Source of the DNA: an uncultured Verrucomicrobia subdivision 3 bacterium
Lineage (GTDB): Bacteria > Verrucomicrobiota > Verrucomicrobiia > Limisphaerales > UBA11358
Assembly: GCA_903918885.1 (NCBI GenBank)
Contig: CAIXFY010000050.1
Location: 1-64,000 of the forward strand
Direction of reading: 5' to 3'
DNA length: 64,000 bases
Part shown: positions 8,591 through 18,229 of the stretch, one piece after another
Numbering within the stretch: position 1 is the stretch's first letter
Layout of the letters: each line of letters opens with the position of its first letter
Notes under the pieces: generated by a model
What the model was told of the DNA's origin: nothing
The model's input: only the letters and a program-made list of their open reading frames with translations
Database searches by the model: none
Position numbers and translations under genes: made by a program

Positions 8591-10381
8591 TCAGGCGCGG
8601 ACTTCGACAATCGTCCCTTTGAAAATTTCCAGCGCCTTTTTGATGAGCGGGTCGTTCTTGAAATCTTCCTTGTTGAACGCCACCGACGCGGGCTTTTTTT
8701 CAGCGGCGGGTGCGGCGGCGGAATCAACCGGTTTCGGTGCGGCGGTTCCGGACGCAGCCTTGGTTGCGGTTGGCGCGGTCGCGGGAGCCGGAGCGGGGGC
8801 AGGCCGTTCCCAACCGGCCGGAGCCTCGGCCTTCACGAACTTGATCATCGCGCCGTGATGGCCGATTTCGGCGAGCTTGGTCGCGAGCAAGGTGTGGTTG
8901 CGTGAATTGTCCACGAGGCCGAGATGATCGGCAAATTCCGGATCGTAGCCGATTACCAAAACGTTTTTCTCGAACGACACCGGATGCGCGTCAATCAGGT
9001 AACCGCGCGTAAACGGACTGACGCGACCGACCGCATCTACCAGCCGCGACCACAGTTCCGGCAGGTTGCCCGTCGGCGCGGCGGGGGCGGGCGGCGCAAC
9101 CGGAGCAAAGGCTTTCGGTGCAGGCGGCGCCGATGCAGCCGGAGATGGTTCGCTAAAATCAAACTTGCGCATCGGTCGCTCAGCCGGAGTTATTGGAGTT
9201 TTTACTGGTGCGACTGAAATGGCTTGTCCGCCGGCGTCACCTTGGTTTCGCAACTGGTTTAACTGTTTCAGCACGGCGTCGAGCGACAGCGCGCTGCGCG
9301 CTTCGATAGCGCGGAGCAGCGTCACTTCGAGGAGGATTTTTTTTGACGCAGCATCGCGTAAACGCAGTTCCGCATCGGCAAGAACTTCCAGCACGCGAGT
9401 GAACGCATCGGTGCTGGCGAGTCCGGCTTGTTCCTTGAGCGCGGCGACTTCGGCTTCGGAGGCTTCGAGCAGCTTCAAATCGCCTTTAGACACTTGGTAA
9501 ATCAGCAGATTTCGGAAATGGTTCAGTAGGTCGCCGAGCAGCCGGCCAAGGTCTTTGCCGCCGCGCGCGAGTTCGTCCAATTGCGTTAGGGCGGTGGAAA
9601 TGTCTCCGGCGAGCACGGCGCGGCTTAATTTCAGAATCTGACCTTGTGCGGCGAGGCCGAACATTGAAAGCACATCGGCTTCCTCAATCTTGTCGCCGCA
9701 GAAGCTGATGAGTTGGTCGAGGGTGGATTCGGCGTCCCGCATGCCGCCGTCCGCACCGCGCGCAATCGCGTGGAGCGCGGCGGCATCAATGGTAACTTTT
9801 TCTTTGCCGGCGATTTCGGCGAGATGCTTGGTGATGAGAGCGGCGGGAATCCGGCGCAGGTCGTAGCGCTGGCAACGCGAGAGAATTGTCGGAAGAACTT
9901 TTTCAGGATCGGTCGTCGCGAACATGAATTTCACATGCGCGGGCGGCTCTTCAAGCGTTTTCAGCAGCGCGTTGAACGCGGCCGTGGAGAGCATGTGAAC
10001 TTCGTCGATGATGTAAATCTTGAAGGGCGAATTGGCGGGCGCGTATTTGCAAGTCTCGCGCAATTCGCGGACCTGTTCCACACCGTTGTTGCTCGCACCG
10101 TCAATTTCCAAAACGTCCAGCGCGCGGCCATCGGTGATTTCCTGAACGCGTGGGTCGTTGTCGTCGAAGTCAATTTTTGGTCCGCCGGTGCAGTTGAGCG
10201 CCTTGGCGAAGATGCGCGCGATGGTGGTTTTACCAGTTCCGCGCGGGCCGCAAAAAAGATAGGCGTGAGCGATGCGTTTCTGGGCGATGGCGTTGGCGAG
10301 GGTCTGCGTGACGTGTTCCTGCCCGACGACGTCGGCGAAACGCTGCGGCCGGTATTTACGGGCGATGACCTGATAGCTCAT
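8591..10381 (-). CDS. dnaX: DNA polymerase III subunit gamma/tau
   Basis: Clamp-loader ATPase of the replisome, 596 residues. The AAA+ part (about residues 1-230) has Walker A GPRGTGKTT, Walker B with IIDEVHMLS, the SRC arginine-finger motif in TILSRCQRYDL and sensor motifs. Domain III follows, then a proline/alanine-rich linker (about 395-440 and 525-560) and a tau-like C-terminal domain. The usual zinc module between Walker A and Walker B is reduced: after ALNC the expected three further cysteines are absent. The gene starts just downstream of the SRP RNA. A GAA-AAA-AAG run near the 3' end resembles the E. coli slippery heptamer but sits only about 33 codons from the stop. Confidence 0.95.
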   Translation of the reverse strand: MSYQVIARKYRPQRFADVVGQEHVTQTLANAIAQKRIAHAYLFCGPRGTGKTTIARIFAKALNCTGGPKIDFDDNDPRVQEITDGRALDVLEIDGASNNGVEQVRELRETCKYAPANSPFKIYIIDEVHMLSTAAFNALLKTLEEPPAHVKFMFATTDPEKVLPTILSRCQRYDLRRIPAALITKHLAEIAGKEKVTIDAAALHAIARGADGGMRDAESTLDQLISFCGDKIEEADVLSMFGLAAQGQILKLSRAVLAGDISTALTQLDELARGGKDLGRLLGDLLNHFRNLLIYQVSKGDLKLLEASEAEVAALKEQAGLASTDAFTRVLEVLADAELRLRDAASKKILLEVTLLRAIEARSALSLDAVLKQLNQLRNQGDAGGQAISVAPVKTPITPAERPMRKFDFSEPSPAASAPPAPKAFAPVAPPAPAAPTGNLPELWSRLVDAVGRVSPFTRGYLIDAHPVSFEKNVLVIGYDPEFADHLGLVDNSRNHTLLATKLAEIGHHGAMIKFVKAEAPAGWERPAPAPAPATAPTATKAASGTAAPKPVDSAAAPAAEKKPASVAFNKEDFKNDPLIKKALEIFKGTIVEVRA

Positions 10382-10392
10382 GAAAATAAAAT

Positions 10393-10484
10393 GTCAGGGT
10401 GACCACGGCAGATACGGAGCAAACTACCGTTGCTGCCTTCCGGCCCTGGCGGGGTTCGTAAGTCCACATTCCATGGGCCCTGAC
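10393..10484 (-). ncRNA. ffs: Small signal recognition particle RNA (4.5S-type)
   Basis: The minus strand reads GTCAGGG at 10484 down to CCCTGAC ending at 10393, complementary ends that close the long SRP hairpin. At the tip it carries the conserved Ffh-binding domain with CAGGGCCGGAAGGCAGCAAC, matching the symmetric and asymmetric loop consensus (GGAAG / GCAGC). The length of about 92 nt fits the small bacterial SRP RNA without an Alu domain. It ends about 11 bases before the dnaX start, in the same orientation. Short ORFs called across it are spurious. Confidence 0.93.
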
Positions 10485-10548
10485 GAAATGATTTTGCGCG
10501 AAGCCTTCCGAGGCCACAAGCGGAAACGCCGCGCGAACGGGCTTATGC

Positions 10549-11166
10549 TTACGGGAGATTGGTGCTGATGGTATTGAACGGCATACTGGTGCTAGGCGCG
10601 GTAACATCAATCGGCGCGCCAGCGTTCAACTGGGCGAGGACGGGGGTGGTGAGGTCGGTCTCACTACCGGCGAAGACCACTACTTCAACCGTGCCAGCGT
10701 TCAGAACCAAGGAGTAGCTTCCGGCCTTGGCTTTGTCGGCCACGGCTTTCTGGATTTCGGTCACGAGATTGACGCTCATGCGTTGGGTCTGGTCATCCAG
10801 TTGGGCTTTGGCTTGGCGTTGAAATTGTTCGACGGCGGTGCGGGAGCTGGCAATTTCCTTGGCCTTGTCGGCGGCGGCCTGTTTGCGCTTCTCGCGTTCC
10901 TCGGCAGAAATCGCCTGATCGTTGGCCTGATCCAGCAGTTGTTTATAGCTGGCCTGATTTTTTTCCAGCCCCTCGGCCATTTCCTTGATTTCCTTTGTCA
11001 ATTCGGCTTCGCGATTTTTTAGCGAGGCTTGAGCCAATTTGGTTTTGTAATATCCGTTGAAGATTTTTTTCATGTCCACCGTGGCCACCTTGGTCTGGGC
11101 GCTGGCGGAGACGATCATGGCGGCAAGCATGGCGACGGTTAATAGCGGGAAACGAAAATTTTTCAT
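10549..11166 (-). CDS. Periplasmic chaperone, OmpH/Skp family
   Basis: An exported helical chaperone that escorts outer-membrane proteins to the BAM complex. The start is placed at the ATG at 11166, giving a clean signal peptide (MKNFRFPLLTVAMLAAMIVS, cleaved near SASA-Q); a longer in-frame start 18 codons upstream would bury this signal. The mature part begins TKVATVDMKKIFNGYYKT, the OmpH/Skp opening, followed by a long Lys/Glu/Gln-rich coiled coil from about residue 45 to 140. The C-terminal end is proline- and threonine-rich. It lies downstream of bamA in the same direction, the usual partner arrangement. Confidence 0.87.
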   Translation of the reverse strand: MKNFRFPLLTVAMLAAMIVSASAQTKVATVDMKKIFNGYYKTKLAQASLKNREAELTKEIKEMAEGLEKNQASYKQLLDQANDQAISAEEREKRKQAAADKAKEIASSRTAVEQFQRQAKAQLDDQTQRMSVNLVTEIQKAVADKAKAGSYSLVLNAGTVEVVVFAGSETDLTTPVLAQLNAGAPIDVTAPSTSMPFNTISTNLP

Positions 11167-11280
11167 GGCCGAAGATGAAAGCAGAATTCCGGCGGGATGC
11201 CAGTAAAAAATAGGCTTCAACAGCCTTGGGAATGAAATACCTTAAGTTTCAAAACCAACAAACTCACGCCGGCGCGAGCA

Positions 11281-13734
11281 TTAAAATTCCCGGGTGTAAC
11301 CGACGCCAAATTGGAACTGTCCACCGGTGTTGTTGTAGGGGTCGTGAGTGATGGGAATGCCGTAGTCGAGCCGCAGCGGTCCGAGATGCGGGATGTTCAG
11401 GCGCAGACCCAGACCCCAGTTGTCGTCATACGAAGACGAAAAGCTGTAAGCGCTGGAAGATACCGCGCCGATGTCGTAGAAAAAGGCGAAGCGTAAGCTG
11501 ACACCGCCGTCTTTTTCGAGGATGGGAATGCTGTATTCCAGCGAGCCAAACCAGTAACTGTCGCCGCCGATGGGTTCGTTGTAAGCGGTTGGCGGGAGGT
11601 TGGTATCGATGTTCGGACCGGTTTCACGCGGAGAGATGTTGCGGAACTTGTAGCCGCGCAGGGAATACAAACCGCCCAGATAATAGCGGTCATAGAACGG
11701 CACATCACCGCCGCCGAGGCTGTCCGCGACGCCGCCGCGGCCGACTGCTTCCAGCACATGACCTTTGAACAAGCCCTTAAAATACCAGGCCGTGTGCAGT
11801 TCCATTTTGTAGTAGGTCGTATCGCCAGCATCAAACTCGCCGGTCAATTCCGTGCGTTGGCCATGATTGGGGAGTTGCGTGCTGTTGCGCGTGTCGTAAG
11901 CGAGCGAGCCGCCAAAGCGATGAAAAAGGTGGTCGCCCGATTCCTTCGCGATCGACGGCGGAATGCCGTCCGGTGCGAAGCTGGCATTGGTGACGTTGTT
12001 CAGCGAGATGCCGACGTCTTCGATGGTGTAGCTCGCGCTGCCGATGAGGAAGTCGCTGCCCAGCGCTTTGGTGAGGCTGACTTTGGCACCGGTGCGGGTT
12101 TCATCGTAAAGGTTGCCGGGGCTTTCAAAATTCAACTGGTGGCGGTAAAGATCCACACCAAGGGAGAGCTTGCGGTTCAGGAACCACGGCTCAACGAAGG
12201 ATAATTCAATGTCCTGCCGCTGCGTGCCGAGCTGGAGGCGCAGGCGGAGTTTTTGTCCGCCGCCGGTGAAGTAGGGTGGGTGGAATAAATCAAAGTTGGC
12301 CTGCGAAACTTCCGCAAAGCCGACGAGGGCATCCACTGAGCTGAAACCCGCACCGAGGGTAAAATTGCCGGTGTTTTGTTCCTCGACGTTGACGATGAGA
12401 TTTTTGCGGCCAGCAATCGGCGGGTCGGTGGGATTGGGGCGCAAATCCACCTTGTCAAAGTATTGAAGACCTTCGAGACGCTGCTTGCTGATTTTTACAC
12501 GCACCATGTCGAACACGTCGCCGGGGCTGATGGCTAATTCCCGGCGGATGACTTTGTCCTTCGTTTTCTGGTTGCCGCGAATTTCGATTTTCTGGACGTA
12601 GGACTTCTGGCATTCGCCGACTTGGAAGTCGAGGTCGATTGTGCCTTTTTCGATATTCGGAGAAGTCTGGACATGCATTGCCTGACCTTGGGCGATTTCG
12701 ATATAGCCCTTTGTGCCGTAAAAATCCTGAAAGGCTTCGGTGTCCTTGCTCAGGCCATCTGGGGTGAAGATGTCGGCGACATCCATCGGCAGGTTGTGCG
12801 TGCCAAGTTTGGCCTTTGATCCGGCAAAATCATGGGCGGTCTGCAGGCCCTTGATGATTTCCGCATCCGAGAAAACCTTTTCGCCGCTGAATTTGACGGA
12901 ACCAACTTTATACTGATGGCCTTCGGACAAATAATATTTCACCAACAGTGTGTTGGTCGTGGGATGCTCCAGCTTTACGTCCTTGATTTCGAAATCAAGA
13001 TAGCCGTGGTTGTGATAAAACTCATTGAGCCGGTCGGCGTCGCCATCAAAATCATCCTGTTGAAAATATCCGCTGCCGGTCAGCCATGACCACATCCAGT
13101 GCCGCTTGGTCTTGAGTTCGCCGCGCAACTCTTTCTGCGAAAAAGCTTCCGCGCTGAAGAAGTTGATCTGGGTGATTTTTACCTTTGGGCTTTCCTGAAC
13201 CTGATAGGTGACCGTGCCATGGCCGCTGATCTCGTCAATGTTGAGAACGTATTTTACCTTCGTGTCCGGGTAGCCGGATTTTTCATACAACTTTTTCATC
13301 TCCTGCACGTCCGTAAAAACTTTTTGCTCATCTAACGGGTCGCCCACCTTGATGGTGACTTTCTTCTTGAGCTTGGATTCTTTCAAGTTCTGGTTGCCCT
13401 CGATCTTGATGTCCGTGACGCGCGGACGAACCTGCACGATGTAAGCGATGATGACGCCGCCGTCGTCTGCCTGATCCACTGAGACGCGGATGTTGTAAAA
13501 TTGTCCGGTCGCGTAAAGCGCATGCACATCATCTTGAGTGCTGCCGGGCAGATAACTGGTGCCCACCTTGAGCTTGATGTTGTCGCGAATCACCGCTTCG
13601 CTGACCGAGGCGGGGCCGATAAATTTGATGTCCACCCGGCTGACCTTGCTGCCGGCGGTCTGGCCCCACGCTGCCGTGGCGCAGCCGACCAACAGAAAAA
13701 TAAAAACGCCCAGTGGTCGGAGAAAGGATTTCAT
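11281..13734 (-). CDS. bamA: Outer membrane protein assembly factor BamA
   Basis: Inserts beta-barrel proteins into the outer membrane, indicating a diderm cell. The start is placed at 13734, giving the signal peptide MKSFLRPLGVFIFLLVGCATAAWG; the upstream in-frame ATG lies inside dnaB. After the signal come five POTRA repeats (to about residue 430; for example VTDIKIEGNQNLKESKLKK and KIEIRGNQKTKDKVIRRELA) and a 16-stranded barrel with the conserved YYLGGLYSLRGYKF (the VRGF-type loop-6 motif, here LRGY) and a terminal aromatic strand ending GYTREF. It begins 4 bases after the dnaB stop and precedes the OmpH/Skp gene. Confidence 0.95.
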   Translation of the reverse strand: MKSFLRPLGVFIFLLVGCATAAWGQTAGSKVSRVDIKFIGPASVSEAVIRDNIKLKVGTSYLPGSTQDDVHALYATGQFYNIRVSVDQADDGGVIIAYIVQVRPRVTDIKIEGNQNLKESKLKKKVTIKVGDPLDEQKVFTDVQEMKKLYEKSGYPDTKVKYVLNIDEISGHGTVTYQVQESPKVKITQINFFSAEAFSQKELRGELKTKRHWMWSWLTGSGYFQQDDFDGDADRLNEFYHNHGYLDFEIKDVKLEHPTTNTLLVKYYLSEGHQYKVGSVKFSGEKVFSDAEIIKGLQTAHDFAGSKAKLGTHNLPMDVADIFTPDGLSKDTEAFQDFYGTKGYIEIAQGQAMHVQTSPNIEKGTIDLDFQVGECQKSYVQKIEIRGNQKTKDKVIRRELAISPGDVFDMVRVKISKQRLEGLQYFDKVDLRPNPTDPPIAGRKNLIVNVEEQNTGNFTLGAGFSSVDALVGFAEVSQANFDLFHPPYFTGGGQKLRLRLQLGTQRQDIELSFVEPWFLNRKLSLGVDLYRHQLNFESPGNLYDETRTGAKVSLTKALGSDFLIGSASYTIEDVGISLNNVTNASFAPDGIPPSIAKESGDHLFHRFGGSLAYDTRNSTQLPNHGQRTELTGEFDAGDTTYYKMELHTAWYFKGLFKGHVLEAVGRGGVADSLGGGDVPFYDRYYLGGLYSLRGYKFRNISPRETGPNIDTNLPPTAYNEPIGGDSYWFGSLEYSIPILEKDGGVSLRFAFFYDIGAVSSSAYSFSSSYDDNWGLGLRLNIPHLGPLRLDYGIPITHDPYNNTGGQFQFGVGYTREF

Positions 13735-13738
13735 GAAG

Positions 13739-15229
13739 TTATTGGCCGCCCGGCACATCGTCGTCGCTGAATTTTGCTGCGCTTTCAAATCGTGTATATG
13801 GTTTTAAGAATGTCAAATGAACGTCACCCGTCGGACCGTTGCGCTGTTTGGCGATCACTAGACTGACCGGCAGACCGTCGGCTTCCACGGCCCCGGCCTC
13901 TTCGTCTTCGTTCGCCTCCGGCTTGTAAAGCAGACCGACCAGATCGGCGTCCTGTTCAATCGACCCGGACTCGCGCAGGTCGCTCATCCGCGGCTTCCGG
14001 TTCTTATCTTTCTCAATCTCGCGGTTCAACTGCGCCAAGACAATGACTGGCACTTTCAGCTCTTTCGCCAACGCCTTGATGCCGCTGGAAATGTCAGCGA
14101 TTTCCTGCTGCCGGTTTTCTTGCGAACGTCGCGCAGTAGAGTTCAGAAGCTGCAAATAGTCAATGACAAACAGCTTGATTCCATGCTGCTGCGCCATGCG
14201 CCGCGCCCGGGCGCGCAACTGCAAAATGCTCAAGCCCGCCGTGTCATCAATGAATAATTTTGACGCGCTCAATCGCCCCGCCGCGTTCGTCAGCTTCGGG
14301 AAATCCGACTCGCTCATAAACCCCTCGCGGATGCTCCGCAGGTTCACGCGCGCCAGCGAACACATCATGCGCAGCACCAGGCTGCCAGCGCTCATTTCCA
14401 GCGAGAACACGCCCACCGGCAGTTTCATCTCCAGCGCCACGTGCTCCGCGATGTTCATTGCCAAAGAAGTTTTTCCCATCGAGGGGCGCGCCGCGATGAC
14501 GATCATTTCCCCGCCGTGCAACCCGTCCGTCATTTTGTCCAGATCCGCGAAGCCCGTCGCCAACCCGCCGAGTTGGCCGTTGCGGCCAAAATAATTTTCA
14601 ATCGTCGCAATCGCATCGTGCACCAGCGCGTTCACCGGTGTCATGTTGCCCTGCGCGCGGGATTCGTTGACGCGCAGAACTTCCTTTTCCACCTCGTCGA
14701 GCAGTTCTTCCACGTTGCCTTCGTAATCGTAAACCTTCCCCACCACGCCGCTGCAAGTCGTGATGAGTTTCCGCAAAAGATATTTCTCGCGGACGATGTC
14801 GAGGTAGTAGCTCAGGTTCGCCGCGCTGGGCACGGCATCCTGCAACTGGCTCAGATACGCAATGCCGCCAACCTGATCGAGCAACTGCCGGTCCTTCAAA
14901 TTTTGTTGCACCGTAATCAAGTCCACCGGCATCCGCTTGTTGAACATGTCTGCCAGCGTCTCGTAAATCGTCTGATGCCGCAGATCGTAAAACGCCATCT
15001 TGCCGTCGTCCTTGAGTTTCTCGATGCACTCGCCGATGCACTGGTTCGGCTCCAACAAAGTGCAACCGAGCACGCCCATTTCGGCTTCGTTCGAATGCGG
15101 CGGCAACCGGTCTAGTGTGGGCATGGCGGAAGACGAACGCCGGTCGCCTTTTTGGCGACGGCTTTTCTTAAAATCAGCGCCCGCGTCGGCGGAACCGCCG
15201 GACAACGGGTCGGAAACAGAATCAATCAT
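13739..15229 (-). CDS. dnaB: Replicative DNA helicase
   Basis: Hexameric 5'-3' helicase of the replication fork, 496 residues. The N-terminal domain starts around residue 40 (LPPHSNEAEMGVLGCTLLEP); the first 35 residues are a charged extension. The C-terminal RecA-like domain has Walker A ARPSMGKTSLAMNIAEHVAL, the switch region VFSLEMSAGSLVLRMM, Walker B LFVIDYLQLL, and the DnaB-specific SDLRESGSIEQDADLV. No intein is present. It is followed directly by bamA, an unusual neighbour suggesting cotranscription. An alternative start at the internal Met (MPTLDRLPPH) would remove the extension. Confidence 0.95.
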   Translation of the reverse strand: MIDSVSDPLSGGSADAGADFKKSRRQKGDRRSSSAMPTLDRLPPHSNEAEMGVLGCTLLEPNQCIGECIEKLKDDGKMAFYDLRHQTIYETLADMFNKRMPVDLITVQQNLKDRQLLDQVGGIAYLSQLQDAVPSAANLSYYLDIVREKYLLRKLITTCSGVVGKVYDYEGNVEELLDEVEKEVLRVNESRAQGNMTPVNALVHDAIATIENYFGRNGQLGGLATGFADLDKMTDGLHGGEMIVIAARPSMGKTSLAMNIAEHVALEMKLPVGVFSLEMSAGSLVLRMMCSLARVNLRSIREGFMSESDFPKLTNAAGRLSASKLFIDDTAGLSILQLRARARRMAQQHGIKLFVIDYLQLLNSTARRSQENRQQEIADISSGIKALAKELKVPVIVLAQLNREIEKDKNRKPRMSDLRESGSIEQDADLVGLLYKPEANEDEEAGAVEADGLPVSLVIAKQRNGPTGDVHLTFLKPYTRFESAAKFSDDDVPGGQ

Positions 15230-15388
15230 GGGGATAGAATCGCCGCTGTTAAATCGGCGGCAAGCGAAACTTGTTTTTGTTGTTCACAAATTTATTCGCC
15301 GTCGCCTTGCAAAAAGTCATAATGGGATGTGTCAATGATGCCAGCTTCCTTATAAAAATTGCAGGCACGCCTTTAAGTCGGATTTGAA

Positions 15389-16792
15389 ATGAAAATTCTA
15401 AAACTTTTCTTGCTCTGGACTTTGTTGGTCTTGCCCGTGCTAGTATCGGCACAAAACAATGTTCGCGTCTGGCCCATGCCGGCGGGCGAACCGGTCTCTC
15501 GCGATTTCAAGGTTGAGGTGGACGGCCAGCCGGTTTTTGTTTGCGTTACCCGCGTGGCTCCGGCCGACGAAAAGCGTCGATGGAGGGCGATGGACGATCA
15601 CGCACATCCGTCTGCCTACTCTGATCTGGCTGCTTTCGCCAGCTTTGACCTGCGGGGGACTGTGAAGATGGTTCGTGTCACTTATCGTGACTTCGTAAGG
15701 CAGGTCAAAGTTCTGCCAACAGCTTATGGCATAATCCCGCACATAAAAGGCCGTGATGTCACTTTTCCGCTCGACCATCCGGCGACCCTCACCATTGAAA
15801 TTAACGGCGACACCACCGCGTCGCTTCATCTTTTCGCCAATCCGTGCGAGACCAATGTTCCTGATGTGAACAACACCAACACAATTTATTTCGGTCCGGG
15901 CATTTACGACGTGACCAATACCATCAGGATTGGCTCTGGTCAGACGCTTTATCTGGCCGGCGGCGCGGTGCTGCGCGCGGTCGGCAGTAATGGGCCGGTT
16001 GTGGAGTTGAATGGCAATCATATCGCGCTATGCGGTCGCGGCATCATCGATGGCAGCCAATGTCCCTGGCGCACTCGCAATCTTTTGTATATTCATGCCG
16101 ATGATGTTGCCGTCGAAGGCGTGATTTTACGTGATTCCAGCAAATGGAACGTGCCTATTCGCCGCAGTCACGGAGTGACGCTTACCAACGTGAAAGTATT
16201 CGGTTGTCGCGCCAATTCCGACGGCTTCGATATTTGCAACAGCACCGACGTGACGGTGGACGGCTGTTTTCTGCGCACGCTTGATGATTTGATTGTCGTC
16301 AAAACCGACAAGGGGCAGGGGCAGGTGAATCATGTCGTGGTGCAAAACTGTGTGCTCTGGAACCAGGTGGCTCACGCGTTGTCCGTCGGCGCCGAATTGC
16401 GCGAGAACGTGAATGATGTGCTGTTCACAAACTGCGACGTCATCCACGACACTGGCCGGGAATGGACGCTCCGGATTTTCCATTGCGATTCGGCCACCGT
16501 CAGTAACGTGCGGTTTGAAAATATTCGCGTGGAGGAGTCGCCCCGTTTAATTTCCCTTTGGATCAATAAAGCAATTTGGTCGCGCGATTTGGAGCGCGGC
16601 CACATTCAGGACGTCACCTTCCGTAACATTCAGGCGACAACCGTCCGCTCCGGTGTTGAACTGAAAGGCTTCGACTTCACGCATGACATTGTCGGCGTGA
16701 CTTTTGACCATGTTGTCATTAATGGCCAGCCTCTAACGCTAGACGAACTTACGACCAACAATTTCGTGCGGCAGGTTACGGTGAAACCCTGA
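15389..16792 (+). CDS. Secreted parallel beta-helix glycosidase, GH28-like
   Basis: A 467-residue exported protein with a signal peptide (MKILKLFLLWTLLVLPVLVS, cut near AQ). After an N-terminal beta-sandwich-like region of about 130 residues, a right-handed parallel beta-helix follows. Motifs resemble the polygalacturonase (GH28) active site: ANSDGFDI for NTDGxD, LRTLDDLIVVKTD for the paired Asp, and AHALSVGAE in place of GHGxSIGS. The RIK motif is not clear. Likely role is hydrolysis of a plant or algal polysaccharide outside the cell. It stands alone, divergent from dnaB, with a 159-base upstream interval. Related families (GH49, GH110) remain possible. Confidence 0.7.
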   Translation: MKILKLFLLWTLLVLPVLVSAQNNVRVWPMPAGEPVSRDFKVEVDGQPVFVCVTRVAPADEKRRWRAMDDHAHPSAYSDLAAFASFDLRGTVKMVRVTYRDFVRQVKVLPTAYGIIPHIKGRDVTFPLDHPATLTIEINGDTTASLHLFANPCETNVPDVNNTNTIYFGPGIYDVTNTIRIGSGQTLYLAGGAVLRAVGSNGPVVELNGNHIALCGRGIIDGSQCPWRTRNLLYIHADDVAVEGVILRDSSKWNVPIRRSHGVTLTNVKVFGCRANSDGFDICNSTDVTVDGCFLRTLDDLIVVKTDKGQGQVNHVVVQNCVLWNQVAHALSVGAELRENVNDVLFTNCDVIHDTGREWTLRIFHCDSATVSNVRFENIRVEESPRLISLWINKAIWSRDLERGHIQDVTFRNIQATTVRSGVELKGFDFTHDIVGVTFDHVVINGQPLTLDELTTNNFVRQVTVKP

Positions 16793-16897
16793 GATTGTTT
16801 TTGCGGAAACATTTGGTGTCTGGAAAATGTTTCACTCTGCGGCTAACAAATTTGACTCCCCAACTTTCAGGGCTAAACTCACGGAGCATTTTTGAAC

Positions 16898-18157
16898 ATG
16901 AATCATAAACCCTCCATGCTCGTGGTTTTTCTCACGGTCTTCATTGACCTCATCGGCTTCGGCATCGTCGTGCCGCTCGTGCCGATGTATAGCCGGCATT
17001 ACGGCGCCAGCGGCTGGGTCATTGGCGGCATCATCGCGTCGTTCTCGGCGATGCAATTCATCTTCTCGCCCATCTGGGGTAAACTTTCCGACCGCCACGG
17101 TCGTCGCCCGATTCTACTCATCAGCACCGCCGGCGCGGCGCTTTCGTATGTGCTCTTTGCCATCGCGTCCGGCTTTGCCGACCACACCGTCGCGTTGTGG
17201 GCGTTGCTCGCGTCACGTGTGTTTGCGGGTGCGTGCGGCGGCAACATCACCGTGGCGCAAGCGTATGTCGCGGACATTTCCAAGCCGGAGGAACGCTCCA
17301 AAAAAATGGGACTCATCGGCATGGCGTTTGGTTTGGGATTTATTTTCGGCCCGGCCATCAGCGGCGTGATGCTGAAATTTTTTGGCCCGACCGCCCCCGG
17401 CTGGGCGGCGGCGAGTTTGTGCGCTTTTAACTTTGTTCTCGCCTATTTCATCCTTGCCGAAAGTCTGAAGCCCGATTCCATCCAGTCCGCCAAGCGTCCG
17501 CGTTTTACGCAGTGGGGACACACGCTGGCGCAGCCGAAAATCGGTCTGCTTATTTTAATTTTCTTCCTCGCCACCTTCGCCTTCAGTTGTTTTGAAAGCA
17601 CCTTGCCGCTGCTCGTCAGCGACAATTTTAATCTCGGCCTCTCCAAATCCGAGGCCGCGCCCGCGACCACCGTGGTTTCGCTTTTTGTTTTTTGCGGATT
17701 GATGGCCGCGCTCGTGCAAGGCGGTGCGATCGGCAAATTGGTGAAAATGTTTGGTGAACCAAAATTGATTTGTGCCAGCCTCGTGATGACCGGCGTGAGC
17801 CTCGTGCTGCTGCCACTCATCCACGGCGAAGGCGCGTTGAAATGGTTGTCCGTTCTGAAGTTGGCGGACATCCAGTGGCTGAAGATGCTGGGGGCGCTGG
17901 TGCTGTTGTCCATCGGCTCCAGCCTGTCGCGTGCGCCGGTGTTCGGGATGCTTTCAAATCTTACGCCCGCCAATGAGCAGGGCGCGACCATTGGCGTGGC
18001 GCAAAGCGCGGGCAGCCTCGCGCGCATCGTTGGCCCGATTTTTGCCGCGACACTTTACGGACTCAACGATTCCACCCGCGCACTGCCATATCTATTTTGC
18101 GGCGGCATTTCCATCATCGCCGGCCTGCTGGCGGTGCAGCAGTTGACCAAAAAATAA
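16898..18157 (+). CDS. MFS transporter of the TetA-like drug exporter group
   Basis: A 419-residue inner-membrane transporter with twelve predicted membrane spans. The first helix reads VVFLTVFIDLIGFGIVVPLV, and the loop between helices 2 and 3 carries GKLSDRHGRRPILL, the MFS motif A found in TetA-like proton antiporters; motif C-like glycines appear in GLGFIFGPAISG. The start is taken at the ATG at 16898; a TTG two codons upstream is also possible. Neighbours give no clue to the substrate, so resistance should not be assumed. Confidence 0.82.
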   Translation: MNHKPSMLVVFLTVFIDLIGFGIVVPLVPMYSRHYGASGWVIGGIIASFSAMQFIFSPIWGKLSDRHGRRPILLISTAGAALSYVLFAIASGFADHTVALWALLASRVFAGACGGNITVAQAYVADISKPEERSKKMGLIGMAFGLGFIFGPAISGVMLKFFGPTAPGWAAASLCAFNFVLAYFILAESLKPDSIQSAKRPRFTQWGHTLAQPKIGLLILIFFLATFAFSCFESTLPLLVSDNFNLGLSKSEAAPATTVVSLFVFCGLMAALVQGGAIGKLVKMFGEPKLICASLVMTGVSLVLLPLIHGEGALKWLSVLKLADIQWLKMLGALVLLSIGSSLSRAPVFGMLSNLTPANEQGATIGVAQSAGSLARIVGPIFAATLYGLNDSTRALPYLFCGGISIIAGLLAVQQLTKK

Positions 18158-18229
18158 AAGAGCGACGGACTGACGTTCACACCCGGAGTTTTCGCCAGCC
18201 CGCCGCCTGCCGTTCACAAGAACGGAAGT

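Noticed and set aside
8690-8702. E. coli-like slippery run (GAA AAA AAG) in dnaX that might give a frameshifted gamma form
   Set aside because: It lies about 33 codons before the normal stop, and the -1 frame runs to a stop at nearly the same place, so no short gamma subunit would result; no stem-loop was evident downstream.
10356-10610. Short ORFs on both strands across 10356-10610
   Set aside because: They overlap the SRP RNA and have no coding support.
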